From NCBI GenBank assembly GCA_902589825.1, contig CACIUL010000006.1, forward strand, positions 1-64,000: a DNA stretch of 64,000 nt. Direction: 5' to 3'. Shown in pieces: positions 62,127-64,000 of this stretch. The stretch comes from an uncultured Verrucomicrobiota bacterium (GTDB lineage Bacteria; Verrucomicrobiota; Verrucomicrobiia; Verrucomicrobiales; DEV007). Below the pieces are notes generated by a model. It did not search any database. It had not been told where the DNA came from and was given only the letters and a program-made list of their open reading frames with translations. Numbering within the stretch: position 1 is the stretch's first letter; every line of letters begins with the position of its first letter. The position numbers and the translations under genes are program-made.

Positions 62127-63296
62127 TTAAGCGGGGCCTTTCCTTGCAAAATCCCTGCCCTTCAACTCCTCTATCGCTGCACTCACCTCCGCCTCATCCA
62201 TATCATTCACCTCAACCTTGCGTCCAATTTCGGGAACCAGGGTTATCGTCAATTGTCCACCAAGGTGCTCGCGAAATTCCTCAAGCCCTTTCAAAACATT
62301 CAGACTATCCTTACCTCCTGAACACAGGCTGTCATCAAACACATTGAATCCCACCTGCTCTATCAGGCAGAGAATCCGTTCGCAGTCATCCCCGGAAATC
62401 AATCCAATCCTTTTTGAATAAACCAGGTCAACAGCCATTCCGACTGCAACAGCCTCCCCGTGCCCCAAAGAAAACCCGGTTATTTGTTCAAGCTTATGTG
62501 CTGCCCAGTGACCGAAATCCAGCGGCCTTGCCGAGCCCAGCTCATATGGATCACCGGATGTCGATATATGATCCACATGCAATCCAGCACTTTTCCGGAT
62601 AACCATCTCAAGGGCATCACTTTCAAGGTTGCGCAATTGCATCGCATTACGCTCAATCTCCTCAAAGAACAGACGATCCCTAATCAAAGCAACCTTGATG
62701 GCCTCTATGATTCCAGCCCTGCGTGCAGGAGCTGAAAGGGAATCAAGGAAGAGCAAATCATTAACAACCGCAAACGGGACCGCAAAACTGCCCACCCAGT
62801 TCTTCTTGCCAAAAAAATTCACCCCATTCTTTACTCCAACACCTCCATCACCCTGACTAAGACTGGTTGTAGGCATCCTCACCAAGCGCACACCCCGGTG
62901 CGCAGTCGATGCCGCGAACCCGACAAGGTCAAGGAAGGCACCGCCCCCTATGGCAAGAACAAAGGAATGCCGGTCAATTTTGCAACGGTTGATCTCAGCC
63001 CATATTTCCGGAACCAGCGACCAGTCATTCTTGCAAGGCTCCCCGCCCGGTAGCACAACTGGAGAAGCTGCCAACTCCAACTCGCCATCTTTAGCACTGA
63101 ACCACCTGGTAATGTCCCGCAAAAGATTCTGGTTGCCGCCGACCACTCCACCATCAACAAAAACAATGACACGATGCGTCATCGAGTCTCCAGCCCTGGC
63201 CAATATATCGCTCAATGCCGCATTCCCAGTGGAGAATGCACCACGTGTAAACACGACACGATGCGCGAATTCTAGGTGAATAGGGCGTTCTATCAT
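62127..63296 (-). CDS. eboD: EboD-like 3-dehydroquinate synthase family cyclase
   Basis: The 389-residue protein has the sugar-phosphate cyclase fold. Motifs are AIGGGAFLDLVGFAASTAHR (NAD binding), RMPTTSLSQGDGGVGVKNGV, IIEAIKVALIRD (metal-ligand Glu), DFGHWAAHKLE and LGHGEAVAVGM (metal-ligand His). Compared with true AroB, K-x-G-V-N appears as KNGVNFFGKKN and GH-x-x-GHALE is changed. With an EboC-like UbiA protein directly upstream, it fits EboD of the Ebo cluster better than housekeeping AroB. Ebo enzymes export an unknown metabolite to the periplasm in cyanobacteria and others. Confidence 0.8.
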   Translation of the reverse strand: MIERPIHLEFAHRVVFTRGAFSTGNAALSDILARAGDSMTHRVIVFVDGGVVGGNQNLLRDITRWFSAKDGELELAASPVVLPGGEPCKNDWSLVPEIWAEINRCKIDRHSFVLAIGGGAFLDLVGFAASTAHRGVRLVRMPTTSLSQGDGGVGVKNGVNFFGKKNWVGSFAVPFAVVNDLLFLDSLSAPARRAGIIEAIKVALIRDRLFFEEIERNAMQLRNLESDALEMVIRKSAGLHVDHISTSGDPYELGSARPLDFGHWAAHKLEQITGFSLGHGEAVAVGMAVDLVYSKRIGLISGDDCERILCLIEQVGFNVFDDSLCSGGKDSLNVLKGLEEFREHLGGQLTITLVPEIGRKVEVNDMDEAEVSAAIEELKGRDFARKGPA

Positions 63297-63398
63297 AAAA
63301 TGCGGGACTTGGTTAAAAATGTCCGCACCCCGGACAATATAACGTGTGAACTATCAAACGTTAAGCTCTGAATAGAAAAAAACACCCGGAAGTTACCA

Positions 63399-64000
63399 TC
63401 AAGTTGCCGATATACGCTTTTGCAGCAGTAAAACAGGCGGCAACATCACTATCATGGTTGCACCAAGCCAGGGAAAGGCTGCAGAAACAGCCACAGCATC
63501 AATTAAAAGCATCCCACCTATCAGGAGGGCAACCGCCTTGGAGACTCGCCCTTCCTCATCCCCTTTCATGAGCAGGATACAATATGCCGTCCAGCCCGCC
63601 CAGGTTATGAGCGCAATCAAGAGCATCATATGGGATTCCGCTCGAAGGAAATAGGCCCACGCCGCAGCAATAAGAGGCACAGTAAGCATACTCATACCAA
63701 AATGGCCGGTCCCCTTATCCTTGACCTCTCCGCGTGCAGCAAGGGTAATCCCCACTGTATAGATTCCCAGTGCTATTGCCCACATGAATACCAATTCCGT
63801 AAACCATCCGCCATGCTCAGGGGCAGAGGCAGCAACCAGGTAAAGCAGAAGCCTGCAGGCGCCCATCAGGAAAACACTGCCGGTCCAACGCTTGTGCAGG
63901 ACATTATAGCCGACAATCATGAATCCCAGCAAAAGCGTGCACCCTGGAGACGCCCCGGCGAGGATCATGAGTATGAAACCTCCCCCAAGGAAAGCAATAG
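63399..64000 (-). CDS. eboC: EboC-like UbiA-family prenyltransferase, C-terminal part (cut by window edge)
   Basis: The frame is open to the right edge; codons before the ATG at 63968 also have no stop (LGGGFILM), so the start lies outside. About 200 residues are seen with six or so membrane segments, including GYNVLHKRWTGSVFLMGACR then LLLYLVAAS. The Y-x-x-x-H-K-x-x-x-x-x-x-x-M-G-x-C-R pattern is typical of UbiA-like EboC. The Asp-rich substrate motif would be upstream, off the window. The gap to the eboD-like gene is 102 bp, same strand. Confidence 0.8.
   Translation of the reverse strand, partial: IAFLGGGFILMILAGASPGCTLLLGFMIVGYNVLHKRWTGSVFLMGACRLLLYLVAASAPEHGGWFTELVFMWAIALGIYTVGITLAARGEVKDKGTGHFGMSMLTVPLIAAAWAYFLRAESHMMLLIALITWAGWTAYCILLMKGDEEGRVSKAVALLIGGMLLIDAVAVSAAFPWLGATMIVMLPPVLLLQKRISAT

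Overview
The window looks like chromosomal DNA of a free-living Verrucomicrobiota bacterium, probably marine and near the Opitutae (inference). The evidence is PVC-type families alongside ordinary Gram-negative housekeeping genes: Planctomycete-type cytochrome/DUF1549/DUF1553, DUF1501, DUF1080 with HEAT repeats, DUF5069, cytochrome-tailed membrane-bound dehydrogenase repeats and secreted PQQ-like beta-propellers. GC is roughly half by eye. I see no insertion sequence, prophage, CRISPR array or rRNA operon, and one tRNA (Phe, GAA).

Left part, 1-19 kb, is accessory catabolism. A zinc alcohol dehydrogenase runs off the left edge and is divergent from a GntR/FCD regulator. A perfect 22-bp palindrome lies between them. 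The regulator leads a tightly packed set: cytochrome-DUF1549-DUF1553 protein, DUF1501 protein and a secreted esterase. After two small membrane proteins and a ten-repeat YwqK/MORN-like protein comes a tRNA. Then seven minus-strand genes form a probable operon: two secreted beta-propellers, a small membrane protein, a sodium symporter, an AMP-forming ligase, an acylating-type aldehyde dehydrogenase and an iron-type alcohol dehydrogenase. The last three could interconvert an acid, an acyl thioester, an aldehyde and an alcohol. A third beta-propeller lipoprotein lies just upstream.

Centre, 19-44 kb, is mostly core genes: rplI, dnaB, an NfeD-type protease with two ClpP-like domains, dnaG, rpoD with N-terminal AT-hooks, a nucleoside transporter, an AsmA-like protein, an ABCG-like transporter with two envelope genes, pdxJ, purH, rplM-rpsI, a DUF1080 protein, prepilin peptidase, thiG and rodA. 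Three DnaA-box-like sites lie in the convergent gap after dnaB.

Right part, 44-64 kb, mixes envelope and core genes. A very large lipoprotein gene (cysteine hydrolase, ThuA, dehydrogenase propeller, HEAT, cytochrome c) is split by one frameshift at a G8 run. Then come DUF5069 with a clear terminator, a LolA-like protein, an HrgA-like protein, a TPR protein, an RsmA-Nudix fusion, pgsA, der, an Ig/FnIII-like membrane protein, cinA, rsfS, nagZ, a coiled-coil zinc-ribbon protein and the end of an Ebo-type cluster (eboD-like and eboC-like), which runs off the right edge.

The observations most worth checking are the G8 frameshift and the giant protein it interrupts, the RsmA-Nudix fusion, the AT-hook sigma factor, the double-headed NfeD protease, the ligase/aldehyde/alcohol dehydrogenase operon, the DnaA boxes beside dnaB and the Ebo cluster edge. 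All function calls come from reading translated motifs; no database search was run.
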